Shown here: positions 9,449-17,726 of the stretch, in pieces
Layout of the letters: every line of letters begins with the position of its first letter
Numbering within the stretch: the first letter of the stretch is position 1
Assembly: GCA_963714065.1 (NCBI GenBank)
Contig: OY970226.1
Coordinates: 124,001-188,000, forward strand
Direction of reading: 5' to 3'
DNA length: 64,000 nucleotides
Source: JAZKID01 sp963714065
GTDB lineage: Bacteria > Pseudomonadota > Alphaproteobacteria > Rhizobiales > UBA4765
Position numbers and translations under genes: made by a program
Notes under the pieces: generated by a model
Database searches by the model: none
What the model saw: only the letters and a program-made list of their open reading frames with translations
What the model was told of the DNA's origin: nothing

Positions 9449-10239
9449 CGATCAGGATAACAATTCTCGGTTGCGGATCTTCCGGTGGCGTGCCGCGCGT
9501 GGGGCAGGGCTGGGGCACATGCGATCCCGGCAATCCGAAAAATCGCCGTCTGCGCTGCTCGATCCTCGTTCAGAAACTGACTGGGGAAAACGTAACGAGC
9601 GTTCTGGTCGATACATCGCCAGACTTGCGCCAGCAATTATTGGCCACAAGTATGAGTTGGCTCGACGGCGTGCTGTTTACGCACGAGCATGCCGATCACA
9701 CGCACGGTATCGACGACCTGCGCGGGCTCTATCTGGCCAAACGCAAGCGTATCGATGTCTATGCCGATGCGGCGACTCTCCGCCTGCTGCGCATGCGCTT
9801 CGGTTATTGTTTCGAATCTCCACCGGAGAGCGATTATCCGCCCATTCTCGATGCACATGAAATCAAGCCGCTGCGCCCGGTTACGATTGCGGGCGAGGGT
9901 GGTACAATTGAAGCGTTGCCCGTGCCGGTCCGCCACGGAAATATTTCCACCCTGGGGTTTCGCTTCGGCAGCACGCTTTATACGCCGGATCTGAACGGTA
10001 TCGATACGGAATATGAGCAATATTTCGAAGGGCTCGATTTATGGATTATCGACGCGCTGCGCGAGAAGCCGCATCCCAGTCATTTTTCGCTGGCAGATGC
10101 CTTGACTGCAATCGAGCGTTTCAAGCCAAAGCGCGCCGTGTTGACCAATATGCACAACGATATGGATTTCGAGACGCTGAAAGCAAGGCTTCCCGAAGGC
10201 ATAGAGCCGGCATTCGACGGCATGACATGCGGTTTATAA
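9445..10239 (+). CDS. metallo-beta-lactamase-fold hydrolase (PhnP-like)
   Basis: A 264-residue MBL-fold protein. The metal-binding HxHxDH motif appears as HEHADHTHGIDD, preceded by a glycine-rich ILGCGSSGGVPRVG N-terminus and VDTSPDLRQQLL. These features match the PhnP/phosphoribosyl 1,2-cyclic phosphate phosphodiesterase branch, but no phn genes are near, so the substrate is unknown. It starts in a 4-base ATGA overlap with tatD and ends the rlpA-to-MBL operon. Confidence 0.88.
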   Translation: MTIRITILGCGSSGGVPRVGQGWGTCDPGNPKNRRLRCSILVQKLTGENVTSVLVDTSPDLRQQLLATSMSWLDGVLFTHEHADHTHGIDDLRGLYLAKRKRIDVYADAATLRLLRMRFGYCFESPPESDYPPILDAHEIKPLRPVTIAGEGGTIEALPVPVRHGNISTLGFRFGSTLYTPDLNGIDTEYEQYFEGLDLWIIDALREKPHPSHFSLADALTAIERFKPKRAVLTNMHNDMDFETLKARLPEGIEPAFDGMTCGL

Positions 10240-10315
10240 GCCGCTTTATAAGTATTGCCGGTTTTCATATTTTGTTCTAAGAAGCCTGCATAATTTATTT
10301 TATGGGAGAAATGCT

Positions 10316-10849
10316 ATGTCTGTTCCAAAAATTACCTATCATGTCGGTTTCGACACCGTGCGCAAACCGGTATTCCAGGATGTTCTGCAAGACCAGGAAC
10401 CATGGGCCGATTTCAATGTCATAGCCAGAGGTGGGCAGATCGGGGAGGAGGAATTTTCGGATTACATTTTGAAATGTTTTGGTATGGAATATGCCGACAA
10501 AAATTTTCAGGATGAGTTTTTTACACATCCTTCCTTTGACGATGCGGCAATAAAGGAATTACGCAAGAAAACCGGCATTCCGGGGTTGGTGCAATTCTAT
10601 CGCATGGCCGTTCAGGCTAGCCTTGCGGCTCACAGGAATAGTCTGGGTGCGCCGGGATCGACGGTCGAAGATCTCAACGACAGTATCACTGCCGATTGCG
10701 AAGGTTCTTGCGCGCGTGTTCAGCAAGTGAGCTGGAAAGATATTTTCGGCCAGATCCAAGCCTACAGCGGCAAGACAGCGCTTGGTCCTACAGATTACGA
10801 TAAGCTGGGCAAGGTCGAATGCAGAAATTGCGAGTACCCGGCAAACTGA
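10316..10849 (+). CDS. hypothetical protein
   Basis: A 177-residue protein with no signal peptide or membrane segment. It starts at ATG 10316 behind a GGGAGAAAT ribosome-binding site. It contains four cysteines in its C-terminal half, two as CEGSC and two as CRNC near the end; paired cysteines of this kind can bind metal, but no known zinc motif is complete. I do not recognise the family. It stands alone between the metG operon and a divergent aldo/keto reductase gene. Confidence 0.6.
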   Translation: MSVPKITYHVGFDTVRKPVFQDVLQDQEPWADFNVIARGGQIGEEEFSDYILKCFGMEYADKNFQDEFFTHPSFDDAAIKELRKKTGIPGLVQFYRMAVQASLAAHRNSLGAPGSTVEDLNDSITADCEGSCARVQQVSWKDIFGQIQAYSGKTALGPTDYDKLGKVECRNCEYPAN

Positions 10850-10904
10850 CTATCAGAAAAGTTCCATAATATATCTTCTGCGACTCGTATTACTGCGTAA
10901 CGAG

Positions 10905-11768
10905 TTACGGTAATTCGAATGTATCAGGGTTCGGGCCGACGCGCCCGTTCAGGCGGTCGAGCGTTTCGATCATACCGATCTCGTCCTCGCTCAGCGTGAA
11001 GCCGAACACGTCGAAATTTTCGGCAATGCGCGAAGGCGTATTCGATTTTGGAATAACGATCAGCCCGTTATCCAGTTGCCAGCGTATGGCAATCTGCGCT
11101 GGTGTCTTCTTTCGCTTTTGCGCAATTTCCGCAAGAACCGGGTTTTGCAAGGTTTTGCCTTTACCCAAGGGCGACCAGGATTCGGTTGCGATATCGTGTT
11201 CGGCATGAAACGCCCGCAATTGTTTTTGCTGAAATTCCGGATGCAGTTCGATCTGGTTCAAAACAGGCGTTACGCCTGTTTCGCCGATCAGCCGCCGTAA
11301 ATGTTCGACTTTGAAATTGGATACACCAATGGACCTGATGCACCCCTCTTCTTTCAGCTTGATGAAGGCGCGCCAGGTTTCGATATATTTATCGCCGCGC
11401 GTCAGCGGCCAATGAATGAGATAAAGATCGACATAATCCAGCTTTAAACGCTGCATGCTTTCGTCGAATGTTTTAAGCGCCAGGTGGTAGCCGTGCCTGT
11501 CGTTCCAGAGTTTGGTCGTGACGAACAGGCTTTCGCGCGGCAGGCCGGATCTTCTTACGGCCTCGCCCACACCTTCCTCATTGTTATAAAACGCAGCCGT
11601 GTCGATAGAGCGGTAACCGATCTCGATTGCCTTGCCGACGATCTCCGCCGCGTCCGCATTTTTGATCTGCGCAACGCCGAAACCGAGCTGTGGTATCGAG
11701 CGTCCGTCATTCAGCTTGATCAGAGGCTGCGATTGCATATCAAGCTTGCGAACAGTTTGGCCCGTCAT
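10905..11768 (-). CDS. aldo/keto reductase (2,5-diketo-gluconate reductase-like)
   Basis: An NADPH-dependent carbonyl reductase of 287 residues. The catalytic tetrad is visible: Asp in SIDTAAFYNNE, Tyr in the same segment, Lys in VTTKLWND and His in YLIHWPLT. GVSNF and IPKSNTP, the family signatures for the barrel and cofactor phosphate site, are also present. An AGGAAG ribosome-binding site precedes the ATG at 11768. It follows ohr in the same direction, 33 bases downstream, and may share its transcript as part of a stress-detoxification pair. Confidence 0.93.
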   Translation of the reverse strand: MTGQTVRKLDMQSQPLIKLNDGRSIPQLGFGVAQIKNADAAEIVGKAIEIGYRSIDTAAFYNNEEGVGEAVRRSGLPRESLFVTTKLWNDRHGYHLALKTFDESMQRLKLDYVDLYLIHWPLTRGDKYIETWRAFIKLKEEGCIRSIGVSNFKVEHLRRLIGETGVTPVLNQIELHPEFQQKQLRAFHAEHDIATESWSPLGKGKTLQNPVLAEIAQKRKKTPAQIAIRWQLDNGLIVIPKSNTPSRIAENFDVFGFTLSEDEIGMIETLDRLNGRVGPNPDTFELP

Positions 11769-11801
11769 AAAATGACTTCCTTATGATATTACAAGCGAAG
11801 G

Positions 11802-12233
11802 CTATGCCGCCTTCGCCGTCAGTTCTTGCCCGTTTGCTTTCAGCGTGACATCGATATTGCCGCGCGTTGCTTTCGAATAGGGGCAGATCTGGTGCGCGGC
11901 CTGCACGATCTTTTGCGCAGTCAGGCTGTCCGTGCCGGGCAATTCCACATCGAGCACGGCGCCGATCGAGAAGCCGTCCTCGCCCTGATAAAGCGTGACA
12001 TCGGCCTGTACATTCACATTGCTTAAATTCAGGCCTTGCTGCTTCGCCACGAATTCGACCGCGCTGCCGAAACATGCGGAATAGCCGGAGGCGAATAGCT
12101 GCTCCGGGTTGGTGCCGGGCTGGTTGCTGCCGGGGCGCGAAAGCTGCGTGGAAATTTTCTTGTCGTCTGTCTCGACCTTCCCTTCGCGCCCGCCCGTAGC
12201 GGTTGCATGTGCGGTATAAAGTGCTTTTTTCAT
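11802..12233 (-). CDS. ohr: organic hydroperoxide resistance protein (Ohr/OsmC family)
   Basis: A thiol peroxidase of 143 residues that reduces organic hydroperoxides. Both redox cysteines are present, in SGYSACFGSA and in HQICPYSKATRGN, the latter being the Ohr-type signature. The conserved Glu (TNPEQLF) and an N-terminal Arg (GGREGK) that orient the peroxidatic thiol are also seen. The start at 12233 has a GGAGGC ribosome-binding site. No OhrR-type regulator gene or obvious OhrR operator lies nearby. Confidence 0.93.
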   Translation of the reverse strand: MKKALYTAHATATGGREGKVETDDKKISTQLSRPGSNQPGTNPEQLFASGYSACFGSAVEFVAKQQGLNLSNVNVQADVTLYQGEDGFSIGAVLDVELPGTDSLTAQKIVQAAHQICPYSKATRGNIDVTLKANGQELTAKAA

Positions 12234-12298
12234 GGGTGCCTCCGTTTCGATAATGAAATTAGCAGGAAACCTGGAGGATTAGAAGTTCATATTTAGCG

Positions 12299-12805
12299 CT
12301 AGGCGGCTTTTGCCTCTCTGCTTACGAATTCGGTGAGTTGCTCCATCGTGCCGTTCCAGCCCTGCTCCATCGATGCGAAACTTTCATCGAATGTTTTTTG
12401 CTCTTCCGGCGTGGGATTGAGCGGCGACCAGCACACCGTGACTTTCGTTTTACCGCCGATATCCTCGAAGCTTACTGTCGTCAGCATTTCGAGCGGCCAG
12501 CTTGCACTCATGGGATGGCGGGTGATGCCGCCCTTCTCGTCCGAAAACGAATTCACCCATACGAGTTTCGCCGGCGGTGCTATTTCGCGGTAAACCGCCT
12601 TGCCCCACATTTTATAGCCATCCGGCGACGTAAGATTGTACAGATAAGTGCCGCCGGGTTTCAGCTCATGTCTCACTGCTTCGCCCGCAAAACCTTTCGG
12701 GCTGAACCATTGCGACATTAATTTCGGTTCCGTCCACGCTTTGAACATGAATTCGCGCGGGCAGTCGAAAGTGCGGGAGGTGATGAATTCTTTGGTTGTG
12801 GGCAT
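12299..12805 (-). CDS. SRPBCC domain protein (AHSA1-like)
   Basis: I start at ATG 12805, which has a GGAGC ribosome-binding site; the longer frame to 12931 adds cysteine-rich unlikely sequence. The 168-residue product has the AHSA1/START-like pattern: FDCPREFMFKAWTEPKLMSQWF, then WGKAVYREI, and a C-terminal EQGWNGTMEQLTEFV helix. Such proteins have a hydrophobic ligand cavity, but their ligands are usually unknown. A second, distinct SRPBCC gene lies at 55029. Confidence 0.88.
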   Translation of the reverse strand: MPTTKEFITSRTFDCPREFMFKAWTEPKLMSQWFSPKGFAGEAVRHELKPGGTYLYNLTSPDGYKMWGKAVYREIAPPAKLVWVNSFSDEKGGITRHPMSASWPLEMLTTVSFEDIGGKTKVTVCWSPLNPTPEEQKTFDESFASMEQGWNGTMEQLTEFVSREAKAA

Positions 12806-12958
12806 GTGGGGCTCCTTAAACGATACGGTGGTCAAGCAACTAGGGCATAGGCTTGCTGTGCAAGCCGTCAATACAAAATGTTCTGCCGTACGGCAAAACC
12901 GCTTGGCACAAAAGAAGAGTTGGCTTGCCAAACCGTAGCTCGCCTAGCGAGCGAAGGC

Positions 12959-13036
12959 TGGTCGGAGTGGCGGGATTTGAACCCACGACCCCTTGTCCCC
13001 CAGACAAGTGCGCTAACCAGGCTGCGCTACACTCCG
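12959..13036 (-). tRNA. tRNA-Pro (anticodon GGG)
   Basis: A cloverleaf folds with a 7-bp acceptor stem CGGAGTG/CACTCCG, a D arm AGCGCAGCCTGGTTAGCGC and a 5-bp anticodon stem CTTGT/ACAAG. The loop is CTGGGGG, and the T arm reads GTGGGTTCAAATCCCGC. The anticodon GGG is at 12999-13001 and CCA is encoded at the 3' end. Its position beside merR and ihfA is typical of alphaproteobacteria. Confidence 0.95.
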
Positions 13037-13069
13037 ACTGACTTATTCATATTACATGAAAACAATAAT

Positions 13070-13133
13070 GTCATCCTGAGCGCAGCGAAGGATCTCGAAG
13101 AAAAATAAGATTCTTCACATCGCTTAGGATGAC
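13070..13133. repeat. dispersed GTCAT...ATGAC palindromic element
   Basis: It starts GTCATCCTGAGCG and ends CGCTTAGGATGAC, an inverted repeat with diverged inner arms. It lies between tRNA-Pro and the 3' end of merR and could act as a bidirectional terminator for them. It resembles the elements at 38176, 47009 and 51883. Confidence 0.7.
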
Positions 13134-13135
13134 AA

Positions 13136-13762
13136 TTAAGCCTTATTCAAAAGCTCTCTGCACTCAAGCAGCTCTTCACGAATAGCCTTCAGCCGTATGA
13201 CGAAATCGGCCAGTTGCGATCCGCTCTGCAAGGCATTTTGCGAAATGTCGTTGGCGGCAGGCGGTGCCTGTCCGTGAAAAAGTGGTAGTGCGATTTCCGG
13301 TGCCGGTCTTTCCTCGTAAGGGAGTGGCGCCAGTTCTTCGGCCGTATCGATAGGGTCTTCCGCCTCGAAGTCGTCATCGAAATCGGAAAATGTCTCGTTA
13401 CGGATTTCGACGACATTTTCCTCCGGCTCATTATTGTTGTCCTCGATCAATTGAACGGCGCTTGCCGCTCCGCCGCTCAGGGCCTGGATCGCGCGCACGC
13501 CCTGCGATTTCAAAAGCTTCTGCACACCCTTGATGGTGTAACCTTCGTTATAGAGAAGATGTTGAATACCCTTCAGAAGGGCGATGTCTTCGCGCTTGTA
13601 ATAGCGTCGTCCGCCGCCGCGTTTCAGCGGGCGGATCTGCCCGAAGCGCGATTCCCAAAAACGCAGGACATGCTGGGGAAGGCCCAGCTCGTGCGCAACT
13701 TCCGAAATCGTGCGATAGGCGTCGGGGGCCTTATCCCCTCGATCGAAGGCGGCTTCAGTCAC
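13136..13762 (-). CDS. MerR-family transcriptional regulator
   Basis: A 208-residue DNA-binding protein. The N-terminal winged helix is at about residues 16-80: YRTISEVAHELGLPQHVLRFWE, then RGGGRRYYKREDIALL and YTIKGVQKLL. The remainder is acidic and has no effector domain I recognise, and no metal-sensing cysteines. Its start overlaps the end of ihfA by 8 bases. The ihfA-merR pair is conserved in alphaproteobacteria, but its regulon is unknown. Confidence 0.9.
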   Translation of the reverse strand: MTEAAFDRGDKAPDAYRTISEVAHELGLPQHVLRFWESRFGQIRPLKRGGGRRYYKREDIALLKGIQHLLYNEGYTIKGVQKLLKSQGVRAIQALSGGAASAVQLIEDNNNEPEENVVEIRNETFSDFDDDFEAEDPIDTAEELAPLPYEERPAPEIALPLFHGQAPPAANDISQNALQSGSQLADFVIRLKAIREELLECRELLNKA

Positions 13763-14090
13763 TGAGGCCTTCCGTCGACTCGCCGTTGATGAAGGCCTTG
13801 AGAATGTTCGAAGGCTTGAATACGAGAACGCGGCGCGGCTCGATCGGCACTTCCTGTCCCGTTTTAGGGTTGCGGCCGATACGTTCGCCCTTCGAGCGTA
13901 CGACGAACGAGCCGAAGGACGAGAGCTTGACGTTCTGCCCCTGCTCTACCGCTTCGGAAATAACGTCGATGACCTGTTCGACGAGTTCGGCGCTTTCCGA
14001 GCGCGACAAACCGACGCGTTGATATACGGTTTCGCACAAATCGGCGCGCGTAATTGTCTTGTCCGATCCGGGTTGTTTCTGTGCCGTCAT
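13755..14090 (-). CDS. ihfA: integration host factor alpha subunit
   Basis: A 111-residue HU/IHF-family DNA-bending protein. The start at 14090 has a strong GGAGGCGG ribosome-binding site. The signature GSFVVRSKGERIGRNPKTGQEVPI marks the beta-arm that inserts Pro into the minor groove, and TRADLCETVYQRVGLS is the IHF-alpha N-terminus. The partner subunit is not in the window. It is the gene between fabH and merR in the usual order. Confidence 0.95.
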   Translation of the reverse strand: MTAQKQPGSDKTITRADLCETVYQRVGLSRSESAELVEQVIDVISEAVEQGQNVKLSSFGSFVVRSKGERIGRNPKTGQEVPIEPRRVLVFKPSNILKAFINGESTEGLSD

Positions 14091-14168
14091 AAGCCGCCTC
14101 CAGCCCTACCCTTAAAGATATTCCCAGAACCCATTGAACGTCAACATGTTTTTACGCCATGGCCGGGG

Positions 14169-15128
14169 TTACCACCGTAGTAATGCCGCCCCCCAGGTAA
14201 ATCCGCCGCCCATGGCTTCAAGCAAAATGAGCTGGCCGGGCTTCAACCGCCCGTCTGCCGCGGCCTGGGCCAGCGCCAGGGGAATGGAGGCCGCGGAGGT
14301 ATTGGCATGCTCGTCCACCGTCAGCACCACCCGCTCGCGGGCGATGCCCAGCCTGTCGGCGGTCGAATCGATAATGCGTTTGTTGGCCTGATGCGGCACG
14401 AACCAGTCGATGTCGCCGGGCTTGATATTATGCTCCGCAAGAATGTCCTCGACGATTTGCGGCACCATGCCGACGGCAAGCTTGTAAACGTCGCGCCCCT
14501 GCATGCGCACATGCCCGACCGTGCCGGTGGAGGAAGGGCCGCCGTCGACATAAAGTTTTGATTTATACCGCCCGTCGGCGCGCAGCTTGCTCGCGATGAT
14601 ACCGCGCTGCGTATTTTCGTTTTGCGCTTCGAGAACGATGGCCCCTGCCCCGTCGCCGAACAGTACGCAGGTGCCGCGGTCCGTCCAGTCGAGAATGCGC
14701 GAATAGGTTTCGGCGCCGATCACGAGCGCGCGCTTGTGCTGCCCGGTTTTCAAAAGCGCGTCGGTGATGCTGAGAGCATAGACAAATCCCGTGCAGACGG
14801 CCTGAATATCGAAGGCCGCGCCCTGCGTGATACCGAGCGCTGCCTGCACTGTGGTTGCCGTGGCGGGAAAAGTATTGTCGGGCGTCGAGGTCGCAAGCAC
14901 AATAAGGTCGATATCGTCCGCTGTCAGTTTTGCCGCGTCAAGGGCATTCTGTGCCGCCTTTATGGCAAGGTCGGATGTGAATTCGTTGTCGGCGGCGATA
15001 CGGCGCGCGCGAATACCTGTGCGTTGTGCAATCCACGCATCCGAGGTGTCGAGCTTTTTTTCGAGATCGAAATTGCTGACCCTGTTTTCGGGAAGATAGG
15101 AGCCGATACCGACGACAACCGAACGCAT
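14169..15128 (-). CDS. fabH: beta-ketoacyl-ACP synthase III
   Basis: It condenses acetyl-CoA with malonyl-ACP to start fatty-acid synthesis. With the start at 15128 (or the adjacent ATG at 15131) the protein has about 319 residues. Cys112 in AVCTGF, His in PHQANKR and Asn in EHANTSAAS form the expected Cys-His-Asn triad. The longer frame to 15194 merely translates the repeat at 15157-15240 and is not real. It lies downstream of plsX and upstream of ihfA. Confidence 0.95.
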   Translation of the reverse strand: MRSVVVGIGSYLPENRVSNFDLEKKLDTSDAWIAQRTGIRARRIAADNEFTSDLAIKAAQNALDAAKLTADDIDLIVLATSTPDNTFPATATTVQAALGITQGAAFDIQAVCTGFVYALSITDALLKTGQHKRALVIGAETYSRILDWTDRGTCVLFGDGAGAIVLEAQNENTQRGIIASKLRADGRYKSKLYVDGGPSSTGTVGHVRMQGRDVYKLAVGMVPQIVEDILAEHNIKPGDIDWFVPHQANKRIIDSTADRLGIARERVVLTVDEHANTSAASIPLALAQAAADGRLKPGQLILLEAMGGGFTWGAALLRW

Positions 15129-15156
15129 CATTTGCAGAGTCTCATAAAAAACCAAT

Positions 15157-15240
15157 CGCTCACCCCCGCGAAAGCGGGGGTCCATGAAACACACCTTATC
15201 CGCTTTTTATGATGGATTCCCGCTTTCGCGGGAATGAGCG
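15157..15240. repeat. dispersed palindromic element, CGCTCA...TGAGCG subtype
   Basis: Two palindromes, ACCCCCGCGAAAGCGGGGGT and TTCCCGCTTTCGCGGGAA, are separated by about 40 bases and framed by inverted CGCTCA/TGAGCG ends. It fills the space between plsX and fabH. The copies at 25125 and 55499 have the same ends. Confidence 0.85.
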
Positions 15241-15248
15241 GAAAATTA

Positions 15249-16301
15249 TTATGATGAAAATTTTTGCAATTCATTCGTCCTAGCCTGCAGCTCCGCTTCG
15301 TCTTCGGCAATTTTTCTCAGGAAATCGTTTTTCGCCATATCGTAGCCAAGGTCGATCGCGCTCGCGAAGCCGAACGCATCGGCGCCGCCATGGCTCTTGA
15401 TCACGATGCCGTTGAGTCCCAAAAATACGCCGCCATTCGCCTTGCGCGGATCCATTTTCATTTTCACGGCCTTGAATGCATTGGCAGCAAGCAGCGCACC
15501 TAAACGCGACAGCAGCGTGCGGCCCATGGCCGCTTTAAAATAGGCGGCAATTTGCTTTGCCGTTCCTTCAGCGGTCTTGAGCGCGATATTGCCTGCAAAA
15601 CCTTCGGTCACGATCACATCGACCGTGCCAAGGCCGATATCTGTGCCCTCGACAAAACCGGCATAGCTAAGGCCATGCAGATTGGCCTCTTTCAGGCGCT
15701 GCCCCGCCTCGCGCACGGCATCTAGTCCTTTCACTTCCTCGATGCCGATATTGAGAAGCCCCACGGTCGGCTGCTCCAGTCCGAACAACGCGCGCGACAT
15801 GGCCGCACCCAGCACCGCCATGTTGACAAGCTGGTTCGCATCGGCGCCGATCGATGCGCCGAGATCGAGCACCACGCTTTCGCCGCGCATGGTCGGCCAG
15901 ATGCCGGCAATCGCCGGGCGCTCAATCCCTTCGAAATTCTTGAGGCAGATTTTCGCCATCACCATCAGCGCACCGGTATTGCCTGCGGAGATGCAGGCAT
16001 CGGCGGCGCCGGTTTTCACCGCATCGAGCGCAAGCCACATCGACGATTTCCACCGCCCTGCCCGCAAAGCCTGGCTCGGCTTGTCGTGCATGTTCACGGC
16101 GATGTCGGTATGGATGATCGTGCAGCGTTCGCGCAGCCGCGAATGCTGCGCAAGAACGGGCGCGATTTTCGCCTCATTGCCAACCAATATGAAACGCAAA
16201 TCGGGATGGCGGATGGACGACAGCTCCGCGCCGGCAAGTACGATGGGCGGACCGTAATCTCCGCCCATCGCATCGAGGGAAAGAGTGAGAGGACGTGTCA
16301 T
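15249..16301 (-). CDS. plsX: phosphate acyltransferase
   Basis: It makes acyl-phosphate from acyl-ACP, the first step of the PlsX/PlsY route to phosphatidic acid. The 350-residue protein has the N-terminal LSLDAMGGDYGP, the mid-region ISAGNTGALMV, and the C-terminal FLGLNGIVIKSHGGAD. The start overlaps the DUF177 stop by 4 bases (ATGA), so the two are probably coupled. It lies upstream of fabH, linking initiation of fatty-acid and phospholipid synthesis. Confidence 0.95.
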   Translation of the reverse strand: MTRPLTLSLDAMGGDYGPPIVLAGAELSSIRHPDLRFILVGNEAKIAPVLAQHSRLRERCTIIHTDIAVNMHDKPSQALRAGRWKSSMWLALDAVKTGAADACISAGNTGALMVMAKICLKNFEGIERPAIAGIWPTMRGESVVLDLGASIGADANQLVNMAVLGAAMSRALFGLEQPTVGLLNIGIEEVKGLDAVREAGQRLKEANLHGLSYAGFVEGTDIGLGTVDVIVTEGFAGNIALKTAEGTAKQIAAYFKAAMGRTLLSRLGALLAANAFKAVKMKMDPRKANGGVFLGLNGIVIKSHGGADAFGFASAIDLGYDMAKNDFLRKIAEDEAELQARTNELQKFSS

Positions 16302-16801
16302 TGTGTTCTCTCCCCCCTGCAGGGGGAGGAAAGGTCTTCGAAATTCACACCCGGCTTGCGCGGGTAAGGCACAAGCGCAAGCTGGAAAAATTCCTGCGCC
16401 AGCGCGCCAATGTCGGCCCGTCCGTCGACAAGCATTTCCGGTTCGCTGGCGTTGAACGACAGGTCGACATGTTTGTGAACATCTTCGTCGTCTCTGGGTG
16501 CGAATATCGCATTTATTTTTTCGGCGATGATTGCCGGAAAAGTTTCGAGCGTTACCACGCAGGTATAAACGACTTCGGCCGCAATCGTGCCGCGCACATG
16601 CAACTCCTTGCCCCTCGGCTTGACGGTGAGCGTGGCTTGCAGACTGTTGACCGCGGCAAGCTTGTTGAGCGTTGCGAGAGCTTCGCGTTGCTCTTGACTG
16701 GCTTCAATGTGAACTTCCTCCCCCGCCTGCGGCACGCCGCTTGCGCGCACAAAAAGGGAAAGAATGGCGCCTGCCGCCAGCGGTTTTGAATTTCTGGGCA
16801 T
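16298..16801 (-). CDS. DUF177/YceD family protein
   Basis: A 167-residue protein starting at ATG 16801. It has the DUF177 pattern: EVVYTCVVTLETFPAII, then acidic VDLSFNASEPEML and ADIGALAQEFFQLAL. In many bacteria the family is encoded with rpmF and plsX and is linked to 23S rRNA or ribosome assembly. Here rpmF is absent and plsX follows directly, as is common in alphaproteobacteria. Confidence 0.85.
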   Translation of the reverse strand: MPRNSKPLAAGAILSLFVRASGVPQAGEEVHIEASQEQREALATLNKLAAVNSLQATLTVKPRGKELHVRGTIAAEVVYTCVVTLETFPAIIAEKINAIFAPRDDEDVHKHVDLSFNASEPEMLVDGRADIGALAQEFFQLALVPYPRKPGVNFEDLSSPCRGERTQ

Positions 16802-16922
16802 CTTCAATGTCTTAAGGGAAGATTTTCAACCATTGCGGGTTCAGGACTAGCAAGATGGCAGACGCGCGGCAAGGGTGTTGCGGCCATTGCAAATTTGCCT
16901 CGAAACGGTCTAGCTAGGGCTT

Positions 16923-17348
16923 ATGAAAAACATGCGGATTTATATTACGGCGCTTGGCCTTTCTGCCCTTACCGCCTGCGGCAATATCGATAGTGGCCTG
17001 ATGCATGGCTATATCCAGCAGGAAGGCGCGCTGGACCAGGTACCCGTCGGCTCAAGCAAGGACCAGGTGCAGTTCGTGCTCGGCACGCCCTCGACCACCT
17101 CGAACATGGACGGCGAGGTATATTATTACATCAGCCAGCAGACGACGCGCTCACCCATTATGGGTACGCAGGTGACGGACCAGCATGTGCTGGCGATCTA
17201 TTTCGACAAGAACCAGCGTGTCGGCCGCATTGCCAATTACGGGCTGGAAGACGGTAAAATCGTCGACATGATCTCGCGCAAGACGCCGACAGGCGGTAAC
17301 GAGGTCACCTTCCTCCAGCAGATCATGAACGCCGTTAAGAGAGAATAA
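16923..17348 (+). CDS. bamE: outer-membrane assembly lipoprotein BamE
   Basis: A 141-residue lipoprotein with signal peptide ending LTAC (Cys19). The SmpA/OmlA domain follows: VPVGSSKDQVQFVLGTPSTTS and then VYYYISQQTTR, matching the family's conserved turn and beta strands. It is part of the BAM complex that inserts beta-barrels into the outer membrane. It is divergent from DUF177-plsX-fabH, which is its usual place. It is convergent with a small gene 10 bases downstream. Confidence 0.92.
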   Translation: MKNMRIYITALGLSALTACGNIDSGLMHGYIQQEGALDQVPVGSSKDQVQFVLGTPSTTSNMDGEVYYYISQQTTRSPIMGTQVTDQHVLAIYFDKNQRVGRIANYGLEDGKIVDMISRKTPTGGNEVTFLQQIMNAVKRE

Positions 17349-17357
17349 CGTTATTGG

Positions 17358-17594
17358 TTAACGCTCGAGGCCGCGGCGGAGCGCAACGAGAGGGTTTTCC
17401 TTATAGGCCTGCCCTGTCCGCGTGTCGGGTGTCAGATATTCCTGCAGCATAAGTCCGGCCTGGTTGACGCTCGGCTCCAGCACCTGCCGCACGGTATGCG
17501 TCACTGCCGTCATTTCTTCCGGCCTGTATTGGTCGAAAGCGGGATCTCCCAGGGCATAAAGGCTTATAACAATCACCATCAGGCGTATGAACAT
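17358..17594 (-). CDS. small hypothetical exported protein
   Basis: A 78-residue product with a hydrophobic N-terminus (MFIRLMVIVISLYALG) that could be a signal peptide or anchor, followed by a polar tail. No family is recognised. It is placed between bamE and hppA in the orientation of hppA. The short length leaves real doubt that it is a gene. Confidence 0.45.
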   Translation of the reverse strand: MFIRLMVIVISLYALGDPAFDQYRPEEMTAVTHTVRQVLEPSVNQAGLMLQEYLTPDTRTGQAYKENPLVALRRGLER

Positions 17595-17707
17595 CGGTTT
17601 ATCTTTCTCAAACAGGACTATGAAAAAACCACAGGCGCGATTAATCCGTAGTCAGGATTGTGGCAGAAAACCTTAAAATCCGGATTGACGGATTCGTTCA
17701 AATTTTA

Positions 17708-17724
17708 GGGAAAATCAATTTCCC
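17708..17724 (-). terminator. possible rho-independent terminator of hppA
   Basis: Just beyond the hppA stop a 6-bp stem GGGAAA/TTTCCC with a 5-base loop is followed on the minus strand by an AT-rich run (TAAAATTT). The stem is short, so this is a weak candidate. Confidence 0.3.
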
Positions 17725-17726
17725 GT

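Noticed and set aside
12853..13108. Small plus-strand frames across tRNA-Pro (VAGFEPTTPCP and WRDLNPRPL)
   Set aside because: Artefactual translations of the antisense strand of the tRNA.
15132..15194. An N-terminal extension of FabH reading MDPRFRGGE
   Set aside because: This is the translation of the dispersed repeat; homology to FabH begins at MRSVV.
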